This document shows positions 4,700 through 5,200 of a DNA stretch of 5,200 nucleotides, in pieces (position 1 is the stretch's first letter; each line of letters starts with the position of its first letter). The DNA is taken from the NCBI GenBank assembly GCA_001801345.1, contig MGXJ01000052.1:1-5200 (forward strand), read 5' to 3'. The translations under genes and the position numbers were made by a program. The notes below the pieces were generated by a model, which saw only the letters and a program-made list of their open reading frames with translations, was not told the origin of the DNA and did not search any database. The stretch comes from Gammaproteobacteria bacterium RBG_16_37_9. Lineage in GTDB: Bacteria; Pseudomonadota; Gammaproteobacteria; UBA9339.

Positions 4700-5200
4700 A
4701 TGACTATTCAGCGCAATAAAATGAGTTTTATACGCCTCACTAAATTACCATCAATAACAGTTGTTTCATTATTGATATTCCTGTCTAGTAGTTGCAGCAC
4801 CTCACCTAGCCAAAAAAATCAAATTGAAGCAGCGCATATTAATGTAAAATTGGGCTTGCTTTATTTGCAACAAAACCAAGTTGAAATTGCTAAAAGCAAA
4901 TTGTTACTTGCATGTAAACAAGCACCGCGTGATGCAGAAGTTCATGATGCTCTTGGATATTTTTTTTCGCATACAGGTGAGTTAAACGCCGCAACAAAAC
5001 AATATTTATATGCTATAAAATTAGCTGATGAAAAGGGAGTGTTTTGGCACAATTATGGCAAATTTTTATACCAGCAAGGTTATTATCAAAGAGCACATGA
5101 ATATTTTTTGCGTGCAGCGAGAGATTTCAATTATTTGTATGTAGGAGATGCATATGCCGATGCTAGCAAGGCTGCTGGGAAGCTACGGCAGGACAATTTG
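4700..5200 (+). CDS. pilF: Type IV pilus biogenesis TPR lipoprotein PilF/PilW, 3' end outside the window
   Basis: PilF is an outer-membrane lipoprotein (pilotin) that carries the PilQ secretin to the outer membrane and helps it multimerise, as part of type IV pilus assembly. From the ATG at 4700 the window holds 167 codons. The N-terminus has basic residues, then a hydrophobic run (ITVVSLLIFL), then LSSSC, with lipidated Cys at residue 32. The lipobox is slightly atypical, with Ser rather than Leu at -3. From about residue 45 come TPR helices (INVKLGLLYLQQNQVEIAK, HDALGYFFSHTGEL, WHNYGKFLYQQGYYQRAHEYF) that match the family pattern, including the NYG-FLYQQ segment. None of the candidate starts has a good ribosome site. 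The ATG at 4721 would give a shorter, also plausible signal peptide, while the ATG at 4664 would give an overlong leader and sits in a repeat. Position after ndk-rlmN is typical of gammaproteobacteria. The gap of 222 bp to rlmN makes a separate promoter possible; TATAAC at 4594-4599 is a weak -10 candidate. Confidence 0.88.
   Translation, partial: MTIQRNKMSFIRLTKLPSITVVSLLIFLSSSCSTSPSQKNQIEAAHINVKLGLLYLQQNQVEIAKSKLLLACKQAPRDAEVHDALGYFFSHTGELNAATKQYLYAIKLADEKGVFWHNYGKFLYQQGYYQRAHEYFLRAARDFNYLYVGDAYADASKAAGKLRQDNL

Noticed and set aside
1..5200. CRISPR array or defence system
   Set aside because: The only short tandem repeats are the 12-bp and 53-bp ones; there are no regular spacers, cas genes or defence domains.

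Overview
The window looks like chromosomal DNA from an AT-rich gammaproteobacterium. The ndk-rlmN-pilF order is a classic gammaproteobacterial arrangement. Both tRNA genes carry an encoded CCA and read almost like the E. coli genes. RlmN, Ndk and the transporter all resemble gammaproteobacterial proteins. The AT-rich base composition, many intergenic palindromes and a UhpC-like sugar-phosphate transporter (common in host-associated bacteria) would fit a Legionellales/Coxiellaceae-like lineage, but that placement is inference.

Layout, left to right. At 1-674 (+) is the 3' part of comF; its zinc-finger region continues to the left edge, so the true start is outside the window. Two bases further on begins a minus-strand tRNA pair, tRNA-Glu(TTC) at 677-752 and tRNA-Ala(GGC) at 815-890, separated by an almost fully palindromic spacer. 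Upstream of tRNA-Ala on its own strand, about 245 bp (891-1135) hold a repeat-like insertion ending in a second copy of the first 19 nt of tRNA-Ala. The insertion contains two tandem 48-nt units that fold into the same structure with compensatory base changes. A good sigma70-type promoter (1172-1200) lies just outside the insertion and appears to be the original tRNA promoter. At 1230-2576 (-) is a UhpC-like organophosphate transporter with its own promoter at 2637-2665. The divergent intergenic region 2577-2908 carries a cluster of strong GC-rich hairpins and a -10 box for ndk.

The right half is a plus-strand housekeeping block. It holds ndk (2909-3334, nucleoside diphosphate kinase), rlmN (3341-4477, 23S rRNA/tRNA adenine-C2 methyltransferase, 6 bp after ndk) and the start of pilF (from about 4700, a TPR lipoprotein for type IV pilus secretin assembly, cut by the right edge). 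The 222 bp between rlmN and pilF hold 12-bp tandem repeats resembling a tRNA D-arm, a 59-nt hairpin with a 26-position stem, and a smaller hairpin.

The genes are ordinary. The unusual content is in the intergenic DNA: a structured element that seems to have entered a tRNA-Ala gene at its 5' end while regenerating it, and several unrelated palindromic elements. I found no phage, CRISPR, toxin-antitoxin or defence system here. ComF and PilF both relate to DNA uptake or type IV pili, but they are at opposite ends of the window and not in one operon.
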